A stretch of DNA of 64,000 nt from the NCBI GenBank assembly GCA_030549495.1, contig JAUIRK010000007.1:310001-374000 (forward strand). Direction: 5' to 3'. The position numbers and the translations under genes were made by a program. How positions within the stretch are numbered: position 1 is the first letter of the stretch; every line of letters starts with the position of its first letter. Positions 13,001-23,200 of this stretch are shown one piece after another. The notes under the pieces are model-generated. The model was not told where the DNA came from. It saw only the letters and a program-made list of their open reading frames with translations, and searched no databases. This DNA is from Nectonema munidae (Eukaryota; Nematomorpha; Nectonematoida; Nectonematidae).

Positions 13001-16000
13001 TATACGAAAAATTATTCTTAAGAATGTCAAGAACTTGTTTGATTCAATAAACATTTTTGTTTATATTCATAATAAAAATGTTCTTTTCAAAATTTCTTGA
13101 TTCCTCAGCTTACTTTGTTCATAGACAATATATTTAAATGATGGATTAAACCAGATGTCGGCAACCTATAGCACGCGTGGCAAGTGTGGACATGGACAAA
13201 TACACAATGACACGCAAAAAATAAACGTGCATTCTTTGTTAAAACTACATTTCCAGTTGAAAAAGGATAGGACTTTTGTAAGATGACGTTGTAAACTCAC
13301 ATTTTTTGAAATCAGCTCTTTGTTTAGCAGTACACATTATGAGTCCAATCTAAACAAAGAGACTCTTGAAAATGGGTCCAAATTTTGAGGACCATCTAAT
13401 ATAAGTAGACTCGTTTTTAAGTTCCCCATTTTGTGGCAAATTATACATTAATATGGAAAGAAAAAGTGGTAATGAGAAGGCTTTTCAAAGACACAAATAA
13501 AAATTCAATGTAACTGCATTATTTATAATTATTTTTATTTGCATGCATTTTGAAAATAAAAGAAATTTCTGTTATAAGGAGTTTCAAGAGCACATACTCT
13601 ATTAATTCGTATTATGAGGTTGGAACGCGTAATGCGATTGTGAGTTAGGTTTGACATGTCACTTCAAAATATCGCCGACGCCTCGATTAGAGTATAGAGG
13701 CGAAACTTACAAATAAACTTAGAGATAAAAAGTGACTTAAATTTTGAATTTGTTTTATTCCCTGTTTTTATTGTGTTAAAAGCAACAACATTGAAAAATA
13801 AAGAGTCATTGGGAATAAGTTGTACTAGGAAACATCCTACAGCCACGAATTTTGGTAGATCGCCTAACAAGAAACTATGTGTGGAAACACAAGTTTTGAG
13901 GAGAAGGAAAATACTTTTTTTAAGTGAGCGAGCGTCTTCTTCCAGAATTTTGTCCAAGTTAATGGCATCTGGTAAGACGATGCAGCGAATATTGTTACCA
14001 CGAATGCTCAAGCTATCAACTTGAAACGGTTCTTTGTCTTTTATCGTAACTTTAACGGATTTGAGATGAGTATTCATGGACATATCTATGCCTATAAAAT
14101 GAAAAATCAATTTCAAGAAATAACACACTAAGGATCATTTTTCTGTATTGCAAGTTTCGACTAAAATATTTTCTAGAATTTTCGAGCTACAGAAATAAAA
14201 AATAATAATACAATTGAGAAAATGCAAAATGGTCTTGTTTGTTTCAAACCTGAAACCTTTAGACATAGAAGTAAGCATCTAAACATCCTTATACATGCCT
14301 ATATCTGCATAGTCAGTGGCGGTTCTAGATTTTCAAAAGTGAGACGGCCAAGTTTTTAAAAAGTTGTAAAGAAATAGGTTTGAAACTAAAAAATTTAAAA
14401 CATCAATATTTTTCATGAGAATTACTTATCAATATTTAGAATTCTGAAACTTTTGTTTTTTATAATCACTTTGGGTGCTGCTCTCACGTTCCGATGCCAG
14501 CAGAGACCTCAAATTGAGAGTACTCTTGGTCTAAGATTCACCCGTCCAGATAAGAGGGATATTTCTTCCCCTTGATGCAAAACCCACTGAAAAAAATTAA
14601 ATTATAAAAAGTTTCAAGTAAATTTTAAATCCAGTAAAATAGGTATTTAATGTGGATGGGCCAACATGGGGTGCAGCGAAAAAACTGAGGGAGATTTTTG
14701 ATACATTTGAATGCTCATTTTTTTTATTATTTTTTCTTTGATCGCTTTTGATGACATCTACTGCGCATGGTGTTTTTTATATTTAGTCATCTATATAACA
14801 TCCATTTTCCCTATGCATTTTAATCAACAAAATATAATGCATTTGGCGCCAATTTGTACTATTTCTAATTTTCTTTTTTTTAAAACTGAAATAATAAAAG
14901 GAAAAACAATTTAAATATAGTGTCCATGAAAGGTAATTGAAACTAATTTATGTATACCTACAACAAAAAATATAGGATGTTGAAAATTATGGCTTTACAT
15001 TAAAGATATGAAATTATTAAAATTTAAATTGGACGAGCTAAAAAAGTTACAATTTTTTAATTTAAATAACAATTTTTATGGTAGAGAATCGTTCTTTCTT
15101 TCGAAATATCGTACAAAACTTTTGATCTAAAATAGTTTTTTAAATACAAGCTAATTTTATATCTCAAAGAATGTTATTTTTCGTATAATTATACTCTTTT
15201 GATACAATAATTAATATTCCAATATAAAAAGAACAATATTTTGTGTTTGTTATCAAAAGATAGAACTATATCGAGTTTGAAGGATTATGAAAACGAATTA
15301 ATATTGATTGAAATCATAATCATGGTTCAATAGCTTCTTATTTTGTTTAGATATCATCCATATATTTGGGTAGTTATCATTGACTTGTTATTAATGGAGC
15401 GATGGGTGCATTCAACAAAAAAGGTTCGATTCAAATTTCAGCTCCTCAAAAAGCTTAGAATTAAAGACTCTTTGTCTATTATTACTTTTTTTTCCTTCAA
15501 CTCAGTCTTAGTCCCCAAAATGGCTGACGTTGGTAAAGTTTTATATCATATATATTAATTATTTTAAATCTGATTTGTCAACTTTGTAGATTTAAATCTT
15601 TTATTTTTATATATTATCTAATTGATTTTGTTTATAATTTTACATTTGAATGCTCAATTTTTTTTATAAATTTTTCTTTGATCGCTTTTGATGACATCTA
15701 CTGCTCATATCACTTTACCTTATCTATACAACACTAACCTTATTCCTACAACAAAAAAATAAAAAGGCTACTGAAGAAAATTTTTTTTATCCCACCAGTC
15801 AGAGCCAGAAATAAAAAAAGACATTTTACTCCTGCTCATGTCTTTTCAACTCCTTACCCAGATCCTTAAGAAATATCTCATCCTACTCCAAATTTAAACA
15901 AGACTTATCCATCTACTCAATGAAACGAAGTTCATAAGTATCAGTTCTATTCTCCCTATCAAATATTACTATTATTTTTTAACATAAAAATATACTTACT

Positions 16001-17744
16001 CTTTTCTTATTTTCCTTTTGTTGTATTTACTTAAGTGATTCTTTCTCAATTCAAACTTTTGTTTATCCCAATAAAATTGATTTGATAATTAAATGTTAGT
16101 TATTGACATTCAATCTGATACCTCATACCACACCTATTGAGGAGACCAAAAATCAACAATGTGGTGAAGTATTTAATCAAAAGGATCTAACCCTTTTACT
16201 TGAGTCCAGTAGAACTCAGTGAGTACCATTATTCTTTCTTTAGCACTTTTTCAAAGTATTCAATATCTTGAGTGAGATCTATTATTAGGATTGAGAAAAT
16301 ATCGATAATGGTGGACAATTAAGCATTTATTCTCACTAATATTAATCATATTTTTATATTTTGATCTGACCATTCGTCACTTATAATGGTAGAACATGTC
16401 TTCATATAAATTAATATTGTTGGAAGAAATATTATTGAAGACATTTCAGGGACAATAATCATGAAAAACTATTTTGAAAACGTTGAATAAATCTTTTATT
16501 TAACAAAATACTAGCAATAATATTTTGGTCACTATGACCTTCTTCAGATATATATGACGTAAAATTATTATTTACGATAATAATTTTATCAACTTATAAT
16601 TTATTTTCTTTACAACTTTTATTTATGAAGACTCAGCGTCATTTTATCTACAAAAACTATTTTGTTTCTACATATTCCATCAAAAACCAATTATTGAGAA
16701 AGTTCGAGTCCGGTATAATTTTTTTATAGTTAACAAACTTTCATCAATTTCAAACAGTCATAGTGGGTCCTTTAATCACTTTTGGGTTAGCAAAAATGTA
16801 TGCAGAATAGACTTTTCTAAAATAATTGTTCCACTTAACAACACAAGTGGTTTTATTTTGAGCTTACGCTCACAAAATGAGAGACCTGTCAGTTTGCCTT
16901 TCCAAGAATATATAAAGACTACAACTTTACGAAATATAAGATTTTGTGCTTAGTACTTTTTCTTCACTGCATCCACGAATTATACACGGCCATCTGTTTT
17001 GATTTTCAACTAAAAAATTCATAAAATGACGTAGTTGTTGAATTTTATGTGAAGAAAATAAATACTGGATGTTTCATTACAAATTTTTCTTAAAATTTTA
17101 AATAATATAAAGATATAGATTTAAATTTATAGTGGAATAAAAAATAAGTAAAAATAAATATTAGAAATATAAGTTATATTATAAATTATAAAGAAAACTC
17201 AATAATCTCCATAAGAAGAAACTTGTTTAATTTTATTATTAATAATTGCTGAAAAACGAAAAAATTAGAGAAAAACAATAAAACGATTAAATTAATTTAG
17301 ATTATTGATCTTTCTTATTAAAATAACAAAACCTAAACAGCGGAATTTAAAATTTAAAAGATTGTCTCTGTCCTTAAGATATACATTATCTGATAAATTT
17401 TAATTTTTTAAAAATTTGTTTACGAGAAACATGGAAATAAAATTATCTAGCTACCATCTATTTATAACAACCAGTTTTAATTCTTCCTAATCAATTGTTC
17501 GGCTTATTCGATTAATATTTCCCTTACGTTTAATTAATTTAAAAAAATTTAATAATACTTAATATTAATAAAAAATAAAAGGTATATGTAAACAAAAATC
17601 AAACCTCCGACAGTTCCCATTATTTGGGTTCCATTCTTTAGTTCAATTGTTACAGTTTCATGTATAAGTTTCATTAAAGATCTTAATAAAGATTTTGATT
17701 AAATTTAACAAATAATTTTGAAATTTTTACCTAACGAGCTTCAT
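10084..17744 (-). CDS. SNRPD1: Small nuclear ribonucleoprotein Sm D1, complete four-exon gene
   Basis: SmD1 is one of seven proteins of the Sm ring around U1, U2, U4 and U5 snRNAs. Coding exons are 17731-17744, 17605-17681, 13915-14091 and 10084-10193. All introns are GT..AG, and the phases join without a break into 125 residues plus TAA (human protein 119). Exon 1 encodes MKLVR. Exon 2 encodes the N-terminal Sm motif, [18 protein letters not shown]. Exon 3 holds [12 protein letters not shown] and the Sm2 signature [14 protein letters not shown]. Exon 4 encodes the basic tail with [13 protein letters not shown], the RG repeats that are dimethylated in this family. Intron 1 is only 49 nt; introns 2 and 3 are 3.5 and 3.7 kb. 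Intron 3 holds Tc1-like, LINE and hAT remnants. The gene is head-to-head with MRTO4. No inactivating change was seen. Confidence 0.95.
10712..11400 (-). pseudogene. Tc1/mariner-superfamily transposon remnant
   Basis: A minus-strand frame at 11096-11374 reads [20 protein letters not shown], then [21 protein letters not shown]. These match the central and third-Asp region of Tc1/Tc3-type transposases (VWRGL..LIGP.FF, QD.AP, WIGR). A further piece at 10862-10960 ([21 protein letters not shown]) is the usual C-terminus. The left end AAGGTGTCCCAAAATAATGT at 10712 looks like a terminal repeat next to TA. No right terminal repeat is visible and the N-terminus is lost. It lies in SNRPD1 intron 3, against a LINE fragment that it may have interrupted. 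Confidence 0.7.
11401..11720 (-). pseudogene. LINE reverse-transcriptase fragment, RTE-like C-terminal part
   Basis: Minus-strand broken frames read [20 protein letters not shown], then [36 protein letters not shown]. This order (FKYLGS..., RI..., VSGV.CD.KMP..LKGK.Y..V.RPA.LYG) is the thumb/C-terminal region of RTE-like non-LTR retrotransposons. A related piece lies at 36870-37518. It has stops and a frameshift and ends where the Tc1-like remnant begins. Confidence 0.6.
11725..12589 (-). pseudogene. hAT transposon remnant with BED-type zinc finger (ZBED5/Charlie-like)
   Basis: The minus-strand frame 11725-12009 reads [28 protein letters not shown], then KAVEASYEI...[14 protein letters not shown]. 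This is the conserved start of ZBED5-like hAT transposases (PS.L.RHL...HP....KP.EFF; KPHTIGE.LI.PC). Upstream pieces read YLRYGF.S, also expected. The minus-strand left end at 12589 reads CAGCGATTTTTAACCTGTGG, the typical hAT terminal repeat. The catalytic core and the other end are missing. Confidence 0.7.
12590..13914. other. Rest of SNRPD1 intron 3, with a hAT-type end
   Basis: At about 13155 the sequence CAGATGTCGGCAACCTATAG, then CACGCG, resembles the end of hAT-type elements that begin CAGG.GTCGGCAACCT. No matching inverted end was found. The rest is A+T-rich intron. Confidence 0.35.
14092..17604. repeat. SNRPD1 intron 2, with a 60-70-bp direct repeat
   Basis: Two direct copies of a segment with ACATTTGAATGCTCA and TTTCTTTGATCGCTTTTGAT, then GACATCTACTGC, lie at about 14703-14766 and 15642-15709, 940 bp apart. 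The interval holds no supported exon. At about 14310-14350 CAGTGGCGGTTCTAG looks like a transposon end. The repeat could be an old element's direct terminal repeat or a local duplication. Confidence 0.5.
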
Positions 17745-18059
17745 TTTTAGGTTGTTATAATTTAGGTTTAATGAATTATTTTTCAAAAAACAAATTGAAT
17801 TGCCTTAAAATAAAGCGTTATAAAAAATTTCGTAAAGCATTATAATCAAATTAACTATAAGTATAATCTAAAAAATATAAAACTATCATAAAATATGCTA
17901 AGTTGCAATATTTTTTATCAAAATTTCTATATGTAATCTCTATTGAAAATCAAAACATTAACACATAAAGTTCGACTTGATATTGAAGGATTTGTCGATA
18001 TTTAATGTCTTGAATCAGATGACTCGTGCTTTGAAATATCATTTAAATACATTTACTCT
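17745..18059. promoter_or_regulatory. SNRPD1 5' flank
   Basis: The first 300 bases upstream of the SNRPD1 ATG must contain or adjoin its promoter and 5' UTR. I see only A+T-rich sequence and no clear core motif. The MRTO4 start lies 2.5 kb further on, in the opposite direction. Confidence 0.3.
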
Positions 18060-19700
18060 TTTCTACCATCAAATATGCTCAATTCTTCAGTAAAGAGGGT
18101 ATTTTTCCGATAAGTTAAAAATTAGTACGATTTTATCTCTTTTAAAACCAAGCAGCCTACTTCATTTGATTTGTATAGACCAATTTATCTTTTATCTAGT
18201 TTTATCAAGGATTTTGAAAAAATTATCTGTACAAAATTTTCTAATTATTTAGAAAGAAATTATTTTTTTACAAATATCAATGTGGCTTTCGCCCGAATAA
18301 ATCTTCCAATAATGCTCTATTTGAGCTTTGATTATCAATAGCTTCAGCATATGAACAAGTTAACCACTTATTTTGTTTTTTCATTGACTTTTCCAAGGCC
18401 TTTGATAGCGTGAACCATAAAATTTTATTTTATAAACTTAATTTTAATAGAATATTTATTTTGCAAAAAAAAATATTGAGATTAACCTCAAATCTAAAAT
18501 ATAATGCACATACCATCAGTTAATTTTATTTAACTAAGGTTTTGAAAATACAGGACATCTATAAGTATAAATTAATGAATTTTACCACAATATTATTCAT
18601 TGTTTCTTTCCAATAGATTACTCGAATAAACGAATATTTAATTATGAAGTACACAATTATAATACTAGAGAAAATTTAGTTACTTTCATTCAAGGGTTAA
18701 ATCAAAAGAATGCAAACAAGACATAATGTAGAAAATCATAGATTTAATAGAATACACTGAAAATATTAATATCATAGAACTGGCGCAATTAAATAAAAAC
18801 TCTTTAAAAGCTGCATCAAAAACAAATTATCAGAGCCATATGATAGACCTTGTACTCTAACAAATTACTTTTCCTGTTTCACTTTTTAATGTATTTTTTT
18901 AAAATTAGTTTAATTTTATTTAACTAAGGTTTTGAAAATACAGGACATATATAAGTATAAATTAATGAATTTTACCACAATATTATTAATTGTTTCTTTC
19001 CAATAGATTACTCGAATAAACGAATATTTAATTATGAAGTACACAGTTATAATACTAGAGAAAATTTAGTTACTTTCATTGAAGGGTTAAATCAAAAGAA
19101 TGCAAACAAGACATAATGTAGAAAATCATAGATTTAATAGAATACACTGAAAATATTAATATCATAGAATTGGCGCAATTAAATAAAAACTCTTTAAAAG
19201 CTGCATCAAAAACAAATGATCAGAGCCATATGATAGACCTTGTACTCTAACAAATTGCTTTTCCTGTTTCACTTTTTAATGTATCACATTCAAAACAAAT
19301 ACCCTATATTTTGGCTGTAGCATTTTTCTCTATATAATATAATGTATCATATATCATTTATTATATATCTGTTTATTTAAATTGTCTATATATTTTTTTT
19401 TCTCTTTAAAAGTATCTCTTATAAATATTTATATATATTTTAATTAATTTTGTTAATATAATTTATATAAATAAACTTTTTTTCAATATTTCAACCATGA
19501 TTGTTTTTATATTTAATAAAAATAGTAAACTTATGTTGGAATTTTGTAAAATGATTTTATGTATGAAATGGTTACATACGATGGCGACTTTAGTTAGTCT
19601 TTGTGTGGACCAGATACACAAACTGTTTTTACTTATTTTTTATAATAATTTATAATTTTGTGAAATACTTTGATTGTTATTTTAGCAACAAATATGTATA
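18060..19700 (+). pseudogene. Truncated CR1/Jockey-like LINE with a tandem-duplicated 3' end
   Basis: Broken plus-strand frames at 18090-18470 give LKISTILSLLKPSSL, RPIYLLSSFIKDFEKII, YQCGFRPNKSSNNALFEL and FFIDFSKAFDSVNHKIL. These are the early reverse-transcriptase motifs of CR1/Jockey-type LINEs (RPISLL...K..EK, QFGFR...ST..A, D.SKAFD.V.H). A deletion joins them to the 3' end (HNYNTR.NLVTF-like peptide, then an AT-rich tail). The segment 18521-18893 is repeated at 18911-19283 with exactly 390-bp spacing and very few differences. Another 3' end of the family is at 42340-43050. Confidence 0.65.
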
Positions 19701-20231
19701 ACTACAAAAAAGAAAATGTATACTAAAAGGAATCCCAAAGGGCATTCCATTAAATCAAATAACTAATACGATCAATGAGCAAAACACCATTGGCAACATT
19801 TAAACACGATACAACAAAGAACTAGAAAAAATTTCTCTATACTCCTACACAATAATCCTAAAAGTAAGAAATCCAGAACTCTATCTATGCACTCATTCTA
19901 AATTCTCCCTAGGTCAGCATCTAAACATAATCAAACCCATAGTAAGACAATGTAATAATTATTTGAAATATGGTCACATCTCTGTGAACATATTATGCAA
20001 AACAAACTGTATAAAAAATCAAACCTGGATCTCAAGAACCAATTGTTAAGATGGAGCCAGACTTACTCTAGCTATGCCTTTGCTCATAGTCTTATTGATG
20101 AAAAAAGCTTAATAACTTGAACGATGAAGTTTTTAAATGCAGTTTTAACCTTAGGTGAATCTCTGGACCATACAGATTTTTAGTTTTTTGAATTTAAAAT
20201 TTATTATTATTAAATTTTCTAATATTTAAAA
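19701..20231. promoter_or_regulatory. MRTO4 5' flank
   Basis: About 530 bases between the LINE tail and the MRTO4 ATG. It presumably holds the MRTO4 promoter and 5' UTR; no defined motif was recognised. Confidence 0.3.
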
Positions 20232-23200
20232 ATGGTGAAATCTAAGAGAGTTAAAAAAAGTAAAATTTATAGAAAAACATCTAATTGTTCTACAATTATT
20301 TTATTTAGTTCATTTAACAAAAACAAGAAAAAAAGGCAAAGATTTCAAAAATGAATTAATAAAAAAGGTAAAACATAATCATAATCATGGGGCGTGAGTG
20401 AGTTTGGTGAGATACTGGGTTTTAATAATTCAAGGTTTTTGGTTCGATACGGCATCAACTTGGTTTTCTAAAAGTTCGATATAACTGGTGCAATTTTTCC
20501 TTTTAGATTAAAACACCCCACGTTACTTTTACCTATATGGTTGTCAGATTTAGTCGTCAAGCCCGGACAAAAATGGCAAGAATTTTTTTAATTCCTTTCG
20601 AAAATAATTGAAATATACTTTGAAGGTATAAAAGGAGTTTTTATGTTAATGATATTCTGGTCCCCCTAAATTTATAACGTCTTTGGAAAGCTGAATAAAC
20701 ATAACTGATGAGCATTAAAAATCTAAAACGTTTTAATCTTTACAACAATTGGATCTTTTGACCTCACCCTATAATAATTGTATTACTTTACTAATAGTAA
20801 TTTAAATTATATGGGTATTTGTTTTTGAAGATCAAGTGTCTAGCCTTTCAGTAAATAAAATTCTAATTATACCAGTTAGATTTTCTTGAAACTCAATATC
20901 ATATATTTATATCAACCTTTTAACCTACAATTTTATTTTTAAGTATTTCGAATAAAATTACATTTAATAAATTTATATTGTCATTGTTAAAATGTCAAAT
21001 TTGGAAAATGAGGTAAAGCTTGTATGCGGGTGTATACCTGGCGTTGTATCTTCTATATCTTGCATTACTAGTTTTTACACCTTTTGCAATATGTAATATG
21101 GCAAGATTATGATAAAAGTTTAAATTTTAGTTTTTTCAACTCTGTTAATTTTTCTTTACATACTTAGATTCAGGAATATGCTGGAAGTTATAATGCAATC
21201 TTTTTGTTTTCTTCCTCAAATATTCGCAACGTTATTTTAAAAAGCATACGAGAAGATTGGAAAGAAAATGGAAAGTACGTTGATTTTTTTGACTCCTGGT
21301 AATTTGCCACTGTTAGTTCCACTTCCTCCATCTTCAAAGGTCAAACTAACCAAAATATATTCTTAGGTGACTCTCTTAGTGAGAATTTTAAGCTTGTGTT
21401 CACTGTGATCTGGAGAAAGAAAGAGTAGGATTATGTCCGCACACTTTTTTTTGTGAATATTATTTTAATTATAAAATTAAAGAATTATACGTGGTTATCA
21501 AAAAATTATTCTAAGAGCATATTTTAAAGATCGTGTAGCTTAAATTTCCTGCTAAATAATTAGCAAACTTATTAACATAGTAGATAACTAGAGAGTAATT
21601 AATATAACCGATAACTAAATTCTAACTATTATAATGATAAATTTTGACCTTCATTATCTGGCGTTAGATTACAGGAAGTCAATTCCGCAGTAACGAAATT
21701 ACATTTCCGATAATTTGCTCTTTCAGTTCCTTGTACAATTTATGAAAGGATACCGATTTGAAGACAAGTTTCGTAATTCTGTCAGTCAACCTGAAAATTA
21801 CTTCCAAAATAATGTTCTTGAAATAATATTTCTATAAAATGTCATAAAATATGTAAGTTAATGAATTACCAATATTTCTACGTTTCATTTTCACATGAAT
21901 TTTGCTACTATTTATTTACACTAAATGCACATTTAGGATTTAAAATGAACCTAATTTTTTCATTAGTTGCAATAATCATTGATATATGTAGAATATTTAT
22001 ATCTTAAATTTCTTTTAATATTAAAAATCATTTAGCACAAAGCCGGTGGTAGTCGTTCATTAAAATGACACTTTTCTTTAGCCCATTCGGGCTGCTGACT
22101 CAACCACTCATGTAAACTCTTAGATATTTCTCTTTATGCTAAATTTTCTATGTCGCATCTTGGAGATAAAAATATTTCTTATTTATCCTAATTCTACACA
22201 CGATAAGCTTTCATTCGATTCCCAAATTAATGGCTTTGATTCGAAAAAAATGAAAAATATCCCCTGCACTTTGGAGGAATCAACTTAGCAGCTAACGGTG
22301 CAATGTCTATAGGTTCTTGTTATTCCAAAAGTGAATATTTATTATGAAATAAAACAAAGGAAATGGTGGATAAAAAATTAATTATAATATTTCTAACACC
22401 AAAGTGTTCATAGTCTTACAAAGTAAAGTATATTGAAAAAGGAGAGAAGAAGAGGGAGCGACAGATAAGAACTACTTTTAGTAAATGTGGTTTGCATTAC
22501 GCTAACCTGTTCTTTATCACTATTATATCTGTAGCATATACATATTTATTTATGTGTCATTTGTCTGTCACAAAATGTTAGCTCGCGCACTTGTTTTCTT
22601 CTTGGTTGGTTTTTAATTCTTCCAGCATGTTTTATTCATACCATTGTCTTTTTAGGGTAAAACATATCATAATTGTGCGTACAAGGTGCTGTTTAGATAT
22701 AACTAGAAATTGTAAGTTCTCTTGTATTTGATCATCATCACTAAGCGTACACTGTGTGAAAGAACGGTTTCCTTTTCAACCGGCTAGTTGGTTTATGCTC
22801 ACGCACAGCCACTGGACGTCAGTTCAAACCTCATCGTTTGAACAGTGGAACTGATGAGACTTCAATAGCCGAAACCGGTCTTTCACACAGTCTACGCTTA
22901 GTGATGATGATCAAATACAAGAGAACTTACCATTTCTATGTTATAATAGAGTAAAAGTTAATAGTATGTGCTTTTTGTTCATTTTTTGTTTATCGTGTGA
23001 TGAAGAGTTATTGGTTTTTAGCGTGACCAAAAATTGTACTGTGATAAATTTGCTTTTAGCGTTTATGTTTGCTAGATTTATTGTTTGTGTGTATTTCTAT
23101 ATGATGTGATGATTTCGTTTATTTATAAAGTGGATTTAACCGTTTGTTTTTTATATGGTGTGATGATGAGTTATTTGTTTTACCAAAGTTGTATCTTTTT

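Noticed and set aside
13773-14024. 83-aa plus-strand frame
   Set aside because: Antisense of SNRPD1 exon 3.
20707-20735. Second hammerhead candidate (CTGATGAG)
   Set aside because: No GAAA box or GTC follows at a suitable distance.
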